64,000 nt of DNA from an uncultured Lactobacillus sp. (GTDB taxonomy: Bacteria; Bacillota; Bacilli; Lactobacillales; Lactobacillaceae). Made by a program: the position numbers and the translations under genes. The notes below the pieces were generated by a model. The model saw only the letters and a program-made list of their open reading frames with translations. It did no database searches and was not told where the DNA came from. This document shows positions 46,864-57,462 of this stretch, piece after piece; within the stretch, counting starts at the first letter, position 1; each line of letters begins with the position of its first letter. The DNA lies in NCBI RefSeq assembly GCF_902491705.1, contig NZ_CABUIW010000001.1, forward strand, positions 61,903 to 125,902, read 5' to 3'.

Positions 46864-46903
46864 TACGATAAATCTACGAATGAAGTAGAAATAGCTAATA
46901 ATT

Positions 46904-46915
46904 ATTGTTCGTGTT
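46904..46915 (-). promoter_or_regulatory. PurBox-like site 2 upstream of purC
   Basis: ATTGTTCGTGTT, the 12-base perfect inverse of site 1, downstream of the promoter and inside the leader. Confidence 0.65.
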
Positions 46916-46940
46916 TTGTCTAAAAGGGAGAAAATGAGAA

Positions 46941-47657
46941 ATGGCAAAGCTTTTATACACCGGTAAAGTAAAACAAATGTGGTCAACTGAAGATCCTGAA
47001 GTTTTGAGAGTTGTTTATACGGATCAAGCTACTGCAGGCAATGGTGAAAAGAAAGATGACTTCCAAGATAAGGCTTATTTGAATAATGAAATTTCAAGTC
47101 TTATTTTCCAATATCTTGATAAAAATGGTGTTCCAACTCACTTTATTAAAAAGCTTTCTGATACAGAAGAATTAGTTAAAAAGTGTGAAATGTTTCCACT
47201 TGAAGTCGTTACTAGAAACATTGCTGCCGGCCATTTTTCAAGTCGTTATGGCATGGGAGAAGGTATGAAATTTGATACTCCTGTTGAAGAATTATTCTAC
47301 AAGAGTGATGAATTAGATGACCCAATAATGAATGAATCCGATGCAATAGCTTTGCATATTGCTACTCCAGAAGAACAAGCCAAGATTTGGGAGCTTTCAC
47401 GTAAAGTCAACAAATTATTAATTGAATTATTCGATGAAGCTGGCATGGACTTAGTTGACTTCAAACTTGAATTTGGTAAAGACAAGGATGGCAATATCAT
47501 CTTAGCTGATGAGTTCTCACCAGATAATTGCCGCCTTTGGGATAAAAAGACTAAGGCTCACATGGATAAAGATGTTTACCGCCGTGATATTGGTGATTTA
47601 ACTACTGTTTACAAGCAAGTTTTAGCTAGAGTAGAAGAAGCATTAAAGGAGGACTAA
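46941..47657 (+). CDS. purC: SAICAR synthase
   Basis: 238 aa ligase joining aspartate to CAIR. It begins with LLYTGKVKQMWSTEDPEVLR, the KxK loop of the family, and has EVVTRNIAAGHFSSRYG and the DEFSPDNCRLWD signature. ATG lies 10 bases after GGGAG. First gene of the main purine operon. The stop codon directly abuts the purS ATG. Confidence 0.97.
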   Translation: MAKLLYTGKVKQMWSTEDPEVLRVVYTDQATAGNGEKKDDFQDKAYLNNEISSLIFQYLDKNGVPTHFIKKLSDTEELVKKCEMFPLEVVTRNIAAGHFSSRYGMGEGMKFDTPVEELFYKSDELDDPIMNESDAIALHIATPEEQAKIWELSRKVNKLLIELFDEAGMDLVDFKLEFGKDKDGNIILADEFSPDNCRLWDKKTKAHMDKDVYRRDIGDLTTVYKQVLARVEEALKED

Positions 47658-47912
47658 ATGACCACTGTTCGCATCTACGTAACCTATAAGCCTTCAGTTT
47701 TTGACCCACAAGGTGCCGCAATAACTGATTCTGTTAATTCTTTAGGTCATAAAGAAGTTGAAAAAATCGTCGTTGGGAAATTCTTCGATGTAACTTTAGA
47801 TGAAGATGACGAAGAAAGAATCGAAGCTGATATTAAAGATATCGCTGAATCTTTACTTGTTAACTTCAATATGGAAACCTACAAATTTGAAATTTTGGAG
47901 GATGAAGCATGA
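47658..47912 (+). CDS. purS: FGAM synthase subunit PurS
   Basis: 84 aa small subunit of the three-part formylglycinamidine synthase (PurS-PurQ-PurL), which bridges PurQ and PurL. The [15 protein letters not shown] start is typical. ATG directly follows the purC stop, with AAAGGAGG overlapping the purC end. Ends overlapping purQ (ATGA). Confidence 0.97.
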   Translation: MTTVRIYVTYKPSVFDPQGAAITDSVNSLGHKEVEKIVVGKFFDVTLDEDDEERIEADIKDIAESLLVNFNMETYKFEILEDEA

Positions 47913-48580
47913 GAATTGCTGTCATTGTTTTTCCAGGTTCTAACTGTGATATCGACATGTACGAAGCTTTACACAGTGTTTGCCACACGGATGTCGAATA
48001 TGTTTCTTATAAAGCTACAAGTTTAGATGGCTTTGATGCAGTAATTTTGCCTGGTGGTTTTTCATACGGCGATTATTTAAGAGCTGGCGCAATTGCTCGT
48101 TTTGCTCCAGTTATTCCTTCAGTTAAAAAGATGGCTGAAGAAGGAAAATTAGTTTTAGGTGTCTGCAATGGTTTCCAAATTTTAACTGAAATGGGACTTT
48201 TGCCAGGTGCTTTAAAGCAAAACAATAGTCTTCAATTTGTATGTGAAACCGTTGAATTAGAAGTTGAAAATAATAAAACGCCATTTACGACTGATTATCA
48301 ATTAAAAGAGCATATTCATATTCCAATTGCTCATGGTGAAGGTAGTTATTATGCAGATGAGAAAGTTTTAGACGAATTGGAAACTAATCATCAAGTAGTT
48401 TTCCGTTATGTTGGAGAAAATCCTAACGGCAGCTTACGTGATATTGCTGGTATTTGTAATAAGCGTGGCAATGTTTTAGGAATGATGCCTCACCCTGAAA
48501 GAGCAGTAGAACAAATCTTAGGTGGAGTAGACGGATTACCACTCTTCAAGTCACTTTTGAAAGCAGGAGAAAAAGCATGA
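47909..48580 (+). CDS. purQ: FGAM synthase glutaminase subunit PurQ
   Basis: 223 aa class I glutamine amidotransferase domain that supplies ammonia to PurL. The catalytic Cys is in [10 protein letters not shown]; the His and Glu partners are in [10 protein letters not shown]. The [13 protein letters not shown] start is typical. Overlaps purS and purL by four bases each. Confidence 0.97.
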   Translation: MRIAVIVFPGSNCDIDMYEALHSVCHTDVEYVSYKATSLDGFDAVILPGGFSYGDYLRAGAIARFAPVIPSVKKMAEEGKLVLGVCNGFQILTEMGLLPGALKQNNSLQFVCETVELEVENNKTPFTTDYQLKEHIHIPIAHGEGSYYADEKVLDELETNHQVVFRYVGENPNGSLRDIAGICNKRGNVLGMMPHPERAVEQILGGVDGLPLFKSLLKAGEKA

Positions 48581-50808
48581 AACAAGTGATGACACCAGAA
48601 AAAATTAAAGAAAAAAAGCCCTATCTCGACTGGAGTTTATCTGAACGTGAATACAACTATATTTGTGATCACTTGTTAAAGAGATTGCCAAATTATACTG
48701 AAATTGGTCTTTTCTCTGCTATGTGGAGTGAACATTGCTCTTATAAGAAATCTAAGCCAGTTTTAAGACTTTTTCCTACTGAAGGCAAACGTGTTGTTCA
48801 AGGACCAGGTGAAGGTGCTGGTGTAGTTGATATCGATGATGGTCAAGCAGTTGTTTTTAAAGCTGAAAGTCACAACCACCCAACTACAGTAGAACCTTAT
48901 CAAGGTGCAGCTACCGGTGTAGGCGGAATTTTACGTGATGTATTCAGTATGGGTGCTCGTCCTGTAGCAATTCTTGATTCACTTCATTTTGGCGAACTTA
49001 AGAATAATCCAACAATGCGCTACAAAATGGAAGAAACTGTTAAAGGCGTAGGCGACTATGGCAACTGCATGGGAATTCCTAATCTTGGCGGTGAAACTAC
49101 CTTTGATCCTTGTTATAATGGCAACATTTTGTTAAATGCAATGAATGTTGGTTTGATGAATATCAAGGATATGGAACATGGTGATGCAACTGGTGTTGGA
49201 AATGCTGTCATGTATGTCGGTGCCAAAACTGGTCGTGACGGTATTCATGGTGCTACTTTTGCCTCAGCTGATTTTTCTAAAGAACATGAGACTCAACGAT
49301 CAGCTGTTCAAGTAGGAGATCCTTTTATGGAGAAGCTTTTGATGGAAGCTTGTCTTGAAGTGATTTTAAAGCATCGCGATTGGCTAGTGGGTATTCAAGA
49401 TATGGGTGCAGCTGGAATTGTTTCTTCAAGTGCTGAAATGGCAACTGAAGGTCATTCTGGAATGGATCTTAACCTTAATTTAGTACCTCAACGTGAACCT
49501 AATATGTCAGCATATGAGATTATGTTGAGTGAATCTCAAGAAAGAATGCTTCTTTGTGTAAAGAAGGGCCATGAAGAAGACGTAATTAAAGTCTTTAAAG
49601 ATTATGATCTTGATGCTGTTACTATCGGAAGAATCACAGATGATGGCCAATATGTTTTGCACCATGACGGTCAAGTAGTTTGTGACATTCCAGTTGTTAC
49701 TTTGACAGATGAGGTATTGGAAGAGCCTAGTGAAGAAAAGAAGCCAGAACGAATTACTAAGGCTGAAAATACAGAAGCTTGGAAGCCAAATGTTGAAAAT
49801 GCTGGTGCTACTTTAAAGCAATTACTCAATCAACCAACTATTGCTTCAGATAAATTTATTACTCGTCAATATGACTCACAAGTTAGAACCGATACAATTG
49901 TTGGACCTGGTTCAGACAGTGGTGTTTTACGAGTTCGTCATACTAAAAAAGCAATTGCTATGTGTACTGACTGTAATGGTCGTTTCGTTTATTTGAATCC
50001 TCAAGTTGGCGGCCAAAGAACTGTTCTTGAAAGTGCCTGCAATATTGTAGCTAGTGGTGCTATTCCTTTAGCAATTACTGACTGTTTAAACTATGGTGAT
50101 CCAAATGATCCAGAAATATTCTGGGAATTACATCATTCATGTCAAGGAATTGCTGATGCATGTAAAGTTTTGGAAACACCAGTCGTTTCAGGAAATGTCT
50201 CTCTTTATAACGAAAATGATGGTAAAGCAATTTATCCTTCACCAATGATTGGAATGGTTGGTTTAATTAAAAATTACGATCATGTTATTCCAATGAGAGT
50301 ACAAAATGCCGGTGATGTAGTTTACCTAATTGGTGAAACTGATGATGATTTTGCTGGCTCAGAATTACAAAAAATGCAAACTGGTAAGATTTTTGGCTTA
50401 CCACATGCTCCAAATTTGGAGAAAATCCATGAATATTTAGTTAACTTACAAGATGCAATGGCTTCTGGTTATGTATCTAGTGCTCACGATTTAAGTGAAG
50501 GCGGCTTAGGGGTATCTTTAGCTGAAACTTTATTTAAGACTAAGCTAGGTTTGAAACTTGAGTTACCTAAAATTGATAAAAACTTATTCTTTAGTGAGAC
50601 TCCAGGACGCTTTGTAGTGACTGTTCCAGCCGATAAAGTTGCTGAATTTGAAGCAAAAATGGGCGAAGTTGCTACTAAAGTAGGTGAAGTTACTGCTGAA
50701 CATACTTTGCAAGTGGCTTTACAAGACGGAGAAGTTAATGAAGCTGTCCAAGATTTGGAAAAGATCTGGGAGGAGTGTATCCCTTGTTTAATGAAATCAA
50801 AAGCTTAA
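48577..50808 (+). CDS. purL: FGAM synthase synthetase subunit PurL (small form)
   Basis: 743 aa, the small, Gram-positive form that needs PurS and Pur[17 protein letters not shown] is the N-terminal signature; [11 protein letters not shown] and [20 protein letters not shown] form the active site. ATG overlaps the purQ stop. The 3' end contains the purF start and its ribosome site. Confidence 0.97.
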   Translation: MKQVMTPEKIKEKKPYLDWSLSEREYNYICDHLLKRLPNYTEIGLFSAMWSEHCSYKKSKPVLRLFPTEGKRVVQGPGEGAGVVDIDDGQAVVFKAESHNHPTTVEPYQGAATGVGGILRDVFSMGARPVAILDSLHFGELKNNPTMRYKMEETVKGVGDYGNCMGIPNLGGETTFDPCYNGNILLNAMNVGLMNIKDMEHGDATGVGNAVMYVGAKTGRDGIHGATFASADFSKEHETQRSAVQVGDPFMEKLLMEACLEVILKHRDWLVGIQDMGAAGIVSSSAEMATEGHSGMDLNLNLVPQREPNMSAYEIMLSESQERMLLCVKKGHEEDVIKVFKDYDLDAVTIGRITDDGQYVLHHDGQVVCDIPVVTLTDEVLEEPSEEKKPERITKAENTEAWKPNVENAGATLKQLLNQPTIASDKFITRQYDSQVRTDTIVGPGSDSGVLRVRHTKKAIAMCTDCNGRFVYLNPQVGGQRTVLESACNIVASGAIPLAITDCLNYGDPNDPEIFWELHHSCQGIADACKVLETPVVSGNVSLYNENDGKAIYPSPMIGMVGLIKNYDHVIPMRVQNAGDVVYLIGETDDDFAGSELQKMQTGKIFGLPHAPNLEKIHEYLVNLQDAMASGYVSSAHDLSEGGLGVSLAETLFKTKLGLKLELPKIDKNLFFSETPGRFVVTVPADKVAEFEAKMGEVATKVGEVTAEHTLQVALQDGEVNEAVQDLEKIWEECIPCLMKSKA

Positions 50809-52241
50809 ATGAAGAATGCGGCGTTTTTGGCGTCTTTGGTTCTCCAGATGCTGCACAATTGACTTACTTGGGATTGCATAATTTACAACATCGTGGTCAA
50901 GAAGGCGCAGGAATCGTGTCTAGTGATGGTAAGCAACTTTATCAACACCGTGACCGTGGCCTTTTAGCCGAAGCATTTAGAGATCCAGCAGATTTGAAAA
51001 AGCTAATTGGGGATGCCGCAATTGGTCATGTTCGTTATTCTACGACCGGTCGTAATTCTATTCAGAACGTTCAACCTTTTCTATTCCATTTTTTAGATGG
51101 TGACATTGCTTTAGCTCATAATGGCAATTTAGTTAATGCTCAAACTTTAAGAAATAAACTAGAAAAACAAGGAGCAATTTTTCAATCTAGCTCAGATACC
51201 GAGATTTTAATTCATCTTATTCGTAACCATTTGAAAGATGGATTTATTCCGGCTTTAAAAGAAAGTTTAAATGAGGTTCATGGTGGTTTTGCCTTTTTGC
51301 TTTTACAAAAAGACCGCATGATTGCCGCTCTTGATCCTAACGGAATTAGACCTTTATGTATTGGTCAACTGCCTAATAAAGCCTATGTGATTGCTAGTGA
51401 AACTTGTGCCTTGGATATTGTAGGAGCAAAGTTTGTTCGTGATGTTCAACCGGGTGAATTGATTATTGTAGATCGTGATGGCCTTCATATTGATCACTTT
51501 ACTACTAAAACTCAACTAGCCATTTGTTCAATGGAATATATTTATTTTGCTAGACCTGATTCAATTATTCACGGTGTAACAGTTCATAATGCTAGAAAGA
51601 GAATGGGACGACTTTTAGCTAAACAAGAACCAGCAGATGTTGATATGGTGATTGGTGTACCGAATTCTTCTTTATCTGCAGCAACTGGTTACGCTGAAGA
51701 ATTAGGCTTGCCTTATGAAATGGGGCTGGTTAAAAATCAGTATGTTGCGCGAACATTTATTGAACCAACACAAGCATTGCGTGAACGCAGCGTTAAATTA
51801 AAGCTTTCAGCTGTGCGTGGTGTAGTTGCAGGCAAAAAAATAGCAGTTATTGATGATTCAATTGTGCGTGGAACTACCTCTAAGCAAATTTGTCAAATGC
51901 TTAAAGATGCAGGTGCTAAAGAAGTCCATTTGCGAATTGCCAGTCCTCCATTTAGATTTCCATGTTTTTATGGGATTGATATCTCAACACGGGCAGAATT
52001 AATGGCCGCTCATTATTCAATCGATGAAATGTGCAAGCTTATTAATGCTGACAGTTTAGGCTTTTTAAGCACTGAAAACTTAATCAAGGCTATTTCAGTA
52101 ACTGATTGTAATGATGCACCATTCGGTGGTTTAACAGTTGCTTACTTTAATGGCAAATATCCAACGCCTTTAGAGGATTACGAAGCAGGTTATTTAGCTT
52201 CATTAAACGAGCAAGAACTGCGTGAAAGAAAGGGAAAATAA
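50784..52241 (+). CDS. purF: Amidophosphoribosyltransferase
   Basis: First committed step of purine synthesis, 485 aa precursor. The start is set at TTG 50784, 8 bases after GGGAGGAG. This gives the 11-residue propeptide [11 protein letters not shown] before the nucleophile Cys12, the same length as the B. subtilis propeptide. A GTG three codons earlier overlaps the ribosome site. The N-terminal Ntn domain is followed by the PRPP motif [12 protein letters not shown]. Cysteines near [11 protein letters not shown] and CFYGIDIST suggest the Fe-S-cluster form. The 5' end overlaps purL by 25 bases. Confidence 0.96.
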   Translation: MFNEIKSLNEECGVFGVFGSPDAAQLTYLGLHNLQHRGQEGAGIVSSDGKQLYQHRDRGLLAEAFRDPADLKKLIGDAAIGHVRYSTTGRNSIQNVQPFLFHFLDGDIALAHNGNLVNAQTLRNKLEKQGAIFQSSSDTEILIHLIRNHLKDGFIPALKESLNEVHGGFAFLLLQKDRMIAALDPNGIRPLCIGQLPNKAYVIASETCALDIVGAKFVRDVQPGELIIVDRDGLHIDHFTTKTQLAICSMEYIYFARPDSIIHGVTVHNARKRMGRLLAKQEPADVDMVIGVPNSSLSAATGYAEELGLPYEMGLVKNQYVARTFIEPTQALRERSVKLKLSAVRGVVAGKKIAVIDDSIVRGTTSKQICQMLKDAGAKEVHLRIASPPFRFPCFYGIDISTRAELMAAHYSIDEMCKLINADSLGFLSTENLIKAISVTDCNDAPFGGLTVAYFNGKYPTPLEDYEAGYLASLNEQELRERKGK

Positions 52242-52242
52242 T

Positions 52243-53280
52243 ATGAATCGTTACAAAGAAGCTGGCGTTGATGTTAATGCTGGCTACGATTTAGTTCATC
52301 GAATTAAACCTTTAGTTGCTGCTACTAATCGTCCAGGAGTTATGGGTGGAATTGGTAGCTTTGGAGGCATGTTTGATCTTGAAAATTTAGGTTATAAACA
52401 TCCAGTTCTTGTTTCCGGAACAGACGGCGTCGGTACTAAATTGATGATCGCACAAAAAATGCACAAAAATGATACGGTTGGAATTGACTGTGTTGCCATG
52501 TGTGTCAATGATGTTCTAGCCCAAGGAGCTGAGCCACTCTTTTTCTTAGATTATATTGCATGTGGTCATAATGATCCGGCAAAATTAGCCGAAGTTGTTA
52601 AAGGAGTAGCTGAAGGTTGCAAACAAGCTGATTCAGCATTAATCGGTGGTGAAACCGCTGAAATGCCTGACATGTATGAACCACATGAATATGATTTAGC
52701 CGGTTTTTCTGTAGGAATCGCAGAGAAAGAAAATCTTCTTTCGAGTAAATTAGCTAAAGCAGGCGATCATTTAATTGCCTTACCATCGACTGGAGTTCAT
52801 TCAAACGGCTTTAGTTTAATTAGAAAGATTTTGTTTAAAGATCATGATGTAAAGTTAAGCGATAAGCCAGCTGAATTAGAAGGTCAAAGTGTTGGTGAAA
52901 GCTTAATTACACCAACTAGAATTTACGTTAAACCAATTTTACCTTTGGTTAAAAAGCAATTGCTTCATGGTATTGCTCATATTACCGGTGGTGGCTTTAT
53001 CGAAAACTTACCACGAATTTTCGGTGATGATTTACAAGCGGTAGTTGAAAAGGGCAGCTGGCCTGTTTTACCAATCTTCAATTACTTAAAAAACCTTGGT
53101 AATTTAAGCGAAGAAGATTGCTGGGGCACTTTTAATATGGGAATCGGCTTAGTTTTAGCTGTTGCACCAGAAAAAGTAGATGAGGTTAAGAGTGCTTTAA
53201 CTAACGAAGATGAAAAGTTTTATGAAATTGGTCATTTAATTAAAAGACCAAGCGATCAAGCAAAAATTATTATCAAATAG
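52243..53280 (+). CDS. purM: AIR synthase (phosphoribosylformylglycinamidine cyclo-ligase)
   Basis: 345 aa ATP-dependent cyclase of the PurM superfamily. [31 protein letters not shown] and [11 protein letters not shown] are family motifs. The ATG (MNRYKEAGV) lies one base after the purF stop, with AAGGGAAA ahead; a longer start inside purF is rejected. Intact. Confidence 0.97.
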   Translation: MNRYKEAGVDVNAGYDLVHRIKPLVAATNRPGVMGGIGSFGGMFDLENLGYKHPVLVSGTDGVGTKLMIAQKMHKNDTVGIDCVAMCVNDVLAQGAEPLFFLDYIACGHNDPAKLAEVVKGVAEGCKQADSALIGGETAEMPDMYEPHEYDLAGFSVGIAEKENLLSSKLAKAGDHLIALPSTGVHSNGFSLIRKILFKDHDVKLSDKPAELEGQSVGESLITPTRIYVKPILPLVKKQLLHGIAHITGGGFIENLPRIFGDDLQAVVEKGSWPVLPIFNYLKNLGNLSEEDCWGTFNMGIGLVLAVAPEKVDEVKSALTNEDEKFYEIGHLIKRPSDQAKIIIK

Positions 53281-53289
53281 GAGTTAAAA

Positions 53290-55428
53290 ATGAGAGTTGC
53301 AATTTTAGCTTCTGGAAATGGAACCAATTTTGAAGCTTTAACTAAACAATTCCAAGCAGGAAATATTCCTGGAGAAGAGGCATTGCTTTTTTGTAATCAT
53401 CCTAAGGCTCCAGTAATTAAACGAGCTGAAAGATTACGTGTACCTTATGAGACTTTCTCAGTTAAAGAGTGCGGTGGCAAAGAAGCGTATGAAGAACGTC
53501 TTTTAAAAGTTTTAAAAGATTACAAAATAGATTTCATTGTTTTATCTGGTTATCTGCGAGTAATTGGTCCAACTATTTTAAACGCATATCCTAATGCAAT
53601 TATTAATCTGCACCCAGCATTATTACCTAAATATCCTGGTTTGGATTCAATTGGAAGAGCCTTTCGCGATTATCAAAAAGGATTAATTAAAGAAACTGGA
53701 GTAACAGTTCATTTTATTGATGCTCACTTGGATCATGGCCCAATTATTGCTCAAGAAGTAGTGCCAATTTTTGCGGATGATACTGAGGATACACTAGAAA
53801 CAAGAGTGCATGAAACTGAACATAAATTATTTCCAGCAACTTTAAGAAAAGTTTTGGAAGACAGAATGAAAAAAGGAGAAGAAAAAGTGAAACGTGCAAT
53901 AGTTAGTGTAAGTGATAAAACTGATTTAGTACCTTTTGTAAAGGGCTTAGTTCAAAACGGCTATGAAATTGTTTCAACTGGTGGTACTAAAAAAGTATTA
54001 GATGAAGCTGGTGTTAAAACTATTAGTGTTGAAGACGTCACTAACTTCCCTGAAATTTTAGATGGTCGAGTAAAAACTTTGAATCCTTATATTCATGGTG
54101 GATTGTTAGCTCGTCGTGACAAGCCAGAACATATGGATACTTTAAAGAAGCTAAAGATTACTCCGATTGATTTAGTTTGCGTAAACCTTTATCCATTTAA
54201 AGAAACTATTGAAAAGCCAGATGTTGAATTAGACGATGCTATTGAACAGATTGATATTGGCGGTCCTAGTTTACTTCGAGCAGCTTCTAAGAATTATCGT
54301 GATGTGACTGTTGTCACTGATAAGGCTGATTATGATTTAGTTTTAAAAGAAATTAGCGAAAATGGCAACACTAGCTTAGAAACTAGAGCACGTCTTGCTG
54401 CTAAAGTCTTTAGAACAACTGCCAGTTATGATGCTTTAATTGCACAATATTTAACTAAGCAAGTTAAGCTTGAAGATCCTGAAAAATTGACTTTAACCTA
54501 TGATCTGAAGCAAAAAATGCGTTATGGTGAAAACTCTCACCAGAAGGCTTGGCTTTATGAAGATGCTATTCCTAAGAAATTCTCTATCCTTGAAGCAGAA
54601 CAATTGCACGGTAAAAAATTATCATACAATAACATTAAAGATGCCGATGAAGCTTTACGCTGCATTCGAGAATTTCAAGATGAACCAACTGTTGTAGCTA
54701 TGAAACACATGAATCCTTGTGGTATTGGTCGCGGCGACACTTTGGAAGAAGCTTGGGACAGAGCTTATAAAGCTGATTCAGTTTCTATTTTCGGTGGTGT
54801 TATTGCCTTGAACAGAAAAGTTGATTTGGCAACTGCACAAAAGATGCATAAAATTTTCTTGGAAATTGTTATTGCTCCTGGTTTTGACGAAGATGCTTTG
54901 GAAATTCTGGAAAAGAAAAAGAACATTCGTCTACTTCAATTAGACTTTAGTCATGAAAATGAACCAACTAGAAGAGAAGTTGTTTCTGTCATGGGCGGTA
55001 TTTTAACCCAAGAGCAAGATACCTTAATTGAAGATCCTAAGGATTGGAAAGTTGTTACTGATACTGTGCCAACTGAAAAACAATTGAAGACTATGATGTT
55101 CGCATTAAAGGCAGTTAAGCATACAAAATCTAATGCCATTGTTGTTGCTAACGATGAAAGAACTCTAGGTGTAGGTGCGGGTCAACCTAATAGAATTGAC
55201 TCAGCCAAGATTGCGATTAAACATGCAGAAGCTGATATTGATGAAAATACTGTAATGTCATCAGATGCTTTCTTCCCATTTAATGATTGTGTTGAATATG
55301 CTGCTAAGCATGGTATTAAGGCAATTGTTCAACCTGGTGGTTCGATTCGAGACCAAGATTCAATTGATATGGCTAATAAGTATGGTGTAGCAATGGTCTT
55401 CACAGGTTATCGTCATTTTAGACATTAG
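53290..55428 (+). CDS. purNH: PurN-PurH fusion: GAR transformylase + AICAR transformylase/IMP cyclohydrolase
   Basis: One uninterrupted 712-codon frame that covers two enzymes usually made separately. Residues 1 to about 197 are a complete PurN ([15 protein letters not shown]; catalytic Asn106, His108 and Asp148). Residues from about 200 are a complete PurH: IMP cyclohydrolase domain ([16 protein letters not shown] onward), then the AICAR transformylase with [11 protein letters not shown] and Lys472-His473 in KHMNPCG. The join is a short Lys/Glu/Gly stretch with no linker domain. AAGGAG (53873-53878) lies 8 bases before an in-frame GTG (53887), so PurH could also be made alone. Both formyl-transfer steps depend on 10-formyl-THF from fhs. 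Fusion, recent frameshift or base-call error are all possible. Confidence 0.85.
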   Translation: MRVAILASGNGTNFEALTKQFQAGNIPGEEALLFCNHPKAPVIKRAERLRVPYETFSVKECGGKEAYEERLLKVLKDYKIDFIVLSGYLRVIGPTILNAYPNAIINLHPALLPKYPGLDSIGRAFRDYQKGLIKETGVTVHFIDAHLDHGPIIAQEVVPIFADDTEDTLETRVHETEHKLFPATLRKVLEDRMKKGEEKVKRAIVSVSDKTDLVPFVKGLVQNGYEIVSTGGTKKVLDEAGVKTISVEDVTNFPEILDGRVKTLNPYIHGGLLARRDKPEHMDTLKKLKITPIDLVCVNLYPFKETIEKPDVELDDAIEQIDIGGPSLLRAASKNYRDVTVVTDKADYDLVLKEISENGNTSLETRARLAAKVFRTTASYDALIAQYLTKQVKLEDPEKLTLTYDLKQKMRYGENSHQKAWLYEDAIPKKFSILEAEQLHGKKLSYNNIKDADEALRCIREFQDEPTVVAMKHMNPCGIGRGDTLEEAWDRAYKADSVSIFGGVIALNRKVDLATAQKMHKIFLEIVIAPGFDEDALEILEKKKNIRLLQLDFSHENEPTRREVVSVMGGILTQEQDTLIEDPKDWKVVTDTVPTEKQLKTMMFALKAVKHTKSNAIVVANDERTLGVGAGQPNRIDSAKIAIKHAEADIDENTVMSSDAFFPFNDCVEYAAKHGIKAIVQPGGSIRDQDSIDMANKYGVAMVFTGYRHFRH
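53869..53889 (+). promoter_or_regulatory. Internal ribosome site and GTG start for PurH within purNH
   Basis: A6 tract (53869-53874) running into AAGGAG, 8-base spacer, GTG. The GTG is followed by A, so GTGA would also be a stop for purN one frame away, the usual overlapping-gene layout. Confidence 0.6.
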
Positions 55429-55441
55429 TTAGTGTGAAATC

Positions 55442-56701
55442 ATGAAAGATAAGTTAACTTTATTAGTTGTAGGCTCTGGCGGTCGTGAATTTGCGGTAGC
55501 TAAAAAATTGAAGGAAAGTCCTCATGTAGAGACTGTTTATTGTGCACCTGGTAATGTAGGGATGCAAACGATCGGTGTCAAAACTGTGCCTATTGATGAG
55601 ATGGACTTAGATGGCTTGCTTGAATTTGCACAAAAGAATCATATCGACTGGACTTTTGTAGGTCCAGAGAATGTTCTTTGTGCCGGAATCGTTGATAAAT
55701 TTAATGCAGCCGGGGAGAAGATCTTCGGTCCTAATCAAAGAGCAGCTCAATTAGAAGGTTCTAAAGATTATGCTTTGCGATTTATGAGCAAGTATAATAT
55801 TCCAACAGCGCGCTATGAAACTTTTACTAGTCCTGAGACTTGTATTGCTGGGTTAAAAGATTTCTCGTATCCAGTGGTTATTAAAGAAGATGGTTTAGCT
55901 GGCGGTAAGGGCGTAACTATTGCCAAGAATAAAGATATTGCCGAAGAAACTATTCAAGAAATGTTTGCTGGAGGACAAAAGGCTATTGTTTTAGAAGAAT
56001 GCCTTGTAGGTCCTGAATATTCTATGTTCGTAGTAGTTTCTGGTGATAAATTTACTATTTTGCCAATGGCTCAAGACCATAAGCGTGTTGGTGATGGTGA
56101 TATTGGTCCTAATACAGGTGGCATGGGGTCATATTCACCATTGCCTCAACTGAAAAATGAGGATCGTCAATCAATGATTGATGAAATTGTCAAACCAACG
56201 ATACATGGCTTGGTTGCTGGAAATTATGATTATCACGGCATTTTGTATATTGGCTTAATGATGACTCAAGATGGACCAAAAGTAATTGAATATAATGTCC
56301 GCTTAGGTGATCCAGAAACGCAAGTTGTTTTGCCACGAATGAAGACTGACTTAGCTGAATTGGTTGATGCTGCTGTAAATGATCACGATTTACCAGAAAT
56401 GGTTGAAAATAATAAGGCTGTTTTAGGCGTAGTAGTTTGTGCCAATGGTTATCCAAATCATCCGGATCGAGATGTCCCAATTGGTGAGTTGCCAGCAAGT
56501 GATTCAATTTATATCGATTACGCAAATGTAAAAGGAAATCTAAATAATTTGCTAGGTGACGGTGGACGATTGTTCATGGTAATTGCAGAAGCAGATGAAT
56601 TAGTTAATGCTCAAGATCGAGTTTATTCATATTTGAGCAAGTTATCTTTGCCTAGTTGTTTTTATCGTCATGACATTGGCAATCGTGCTTTATTGAAATA
56701 A
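55442..56701 (+). CDS. purD: Phosphoribosylamine--glycine ligase
   Basis: 419 aa ATP-grasp ligase making GAR, the substrate of PurN. VGSGGREFAVAKKL at the N-terminus, EDGLAGGKGV for ATP and the EYNVRLGDPETQVVLPRM signature are intact. The ribosome site before ATG is weak (TTAGTGTGAAATC), so coupling to the upstream gene is likely. Last gene of the operon, ended by a strong terminator. Confidence 0.97.
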   Translation: MKDKLTLLVVGSGGREFAVAKKLKESPHVETVYCAPGNVGMQTIGVKTVPIDEMDLDGLLEFAQKNHIDWTFVGPENVLCAGIVDKFNAAGEKIFGPNQRAAQLEGSKDYALRFMSKYNIPTARYETFTSPETCIAGLKDFSYPVVIKEDGLAGGKGVTIAKNKDIAEETIQEMFAGGQKAIVLEECLVGPEYSMFVVVSGDKFTILPMAQDHKRVGDGDIGPNTGGMGSYSPLPQLKNEDRQSMIDEIVKPTIHGLVAGNYDYHGILYIGLMMTQDGPKVIEYNVRLGDPETQVVLPRMKTDLAELVDAAVNDHDLPEMVENNKAVLGVVVCANGYPNHPDRDVPIGELPASDSIYIDYANVKGNLNNLLGDGGRLFMVIAEADELVNAQDRVYSYLSKLSLPSCFYRHDIGNRALLK

Positions 56702-56710
56702 TTTATACAG

Positions 56711-56744
56711 AAGTACTAGAAAATGATATTCTAGTACTTTTTTC
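56711..56744 (+). terminator. Terminator of the purine operon
   Basis: AAGTACTAGAA-AATGAT-ATTCTAGTACTT stem followed by TTTTCG. Confidence 0.85.
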
Positions 56745-56804
56745 GTGCAAAAAAATAAACCCAAATCATTTTGATTTGAGTTCTTGAAAAATGTTTATCG
56801 TTTT

Positions 56805-57462
56805 TTATGATCTGCTGGCTTTACCTTTGGCGATATCATCTTCAATGATTTTCATTGGATTGAGCCAAGTGCCATTATCTTTCCAATAATAGCGACATGG
56901 CACGCCATGTTTATCGATACGTCTTAGTTACGCCTAAGTGGATATGAGAGCCAGTTAAACGACCAATCTTTTGACCTAATTTGAGCTTTTGGCCTTTCTT
57001 TACATAAATATCTGTGATGCTGAGGAAACCTTCTTGGTAAATTTCCACATAACCATCATCAGAAATTACCCAAACATAAAGGCCAAGGCCAGGTGCATAT
57101 TTGACTTTATGAACTGTCCCAGCGTGAACAGCATAAACAGTAGAGTGACCTACTTCACTAAAGCCAAAGTCATAGCCATCATGAAAGTAGCTCTTGGTAG
57201 GGTAGTAACGTCTAATTACATCAGTTTCACCGAATTTTTGCCCTGACTTAAACTTTATCTTCTTTTCGTAAAGTCGCTTAAAAGGATAACCCCATGTAAC
57301 CTTATGAATTACCTTTTTCTTCTTTTTAGGCTTTTTCTTTTTTACAACATGGGTTTGTGGACGGTTGGCGTTTAAGTTAATGTGCCAAAGCGGTACTGAA
57401 GCAAAGGCAATGATTGCAATTAAAGCAATAAAAAGTAATAGTTTACTTTTTGTTTTTCTCAT
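56805..57462 (-). pseudogene. M23/LytM-like endopeptidase gene with frameshifted C-terminus
   Basis: Paralogue of the gene at 29916-30563. The intact reading frame (57462 down to 56911, 183 aa) has an N-terminal membrane anchor or signal (about 8-28), a Lys-rich stretch (41-50), and the complete M23 metal ligands: His94/Asp98 in YFHDGYDFG and His173/His175 in GSHIHLG. It stops at VTKTYR. In the next frame, translation continues RIDKHGVPCRYYWKDNGTWL and on to 56805, matching the paralogue's tail. So a one-base change near 56926 removed about 37 residues. The catalytic core is whole, and the shortened enzyme might still work. ATG overlaps the NUDIX gene stop. Confidence 0.75.

Noticed and set aside
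53869..53890. Programmed frameshift signal at the purN-purH junction
   Set aside because: The zero frame reads AAA AAA GGA, which is not the A-AAA-AAG slippery phase, and zero-frame reading already continues into PurH; a shift would only be needed to end PurN.
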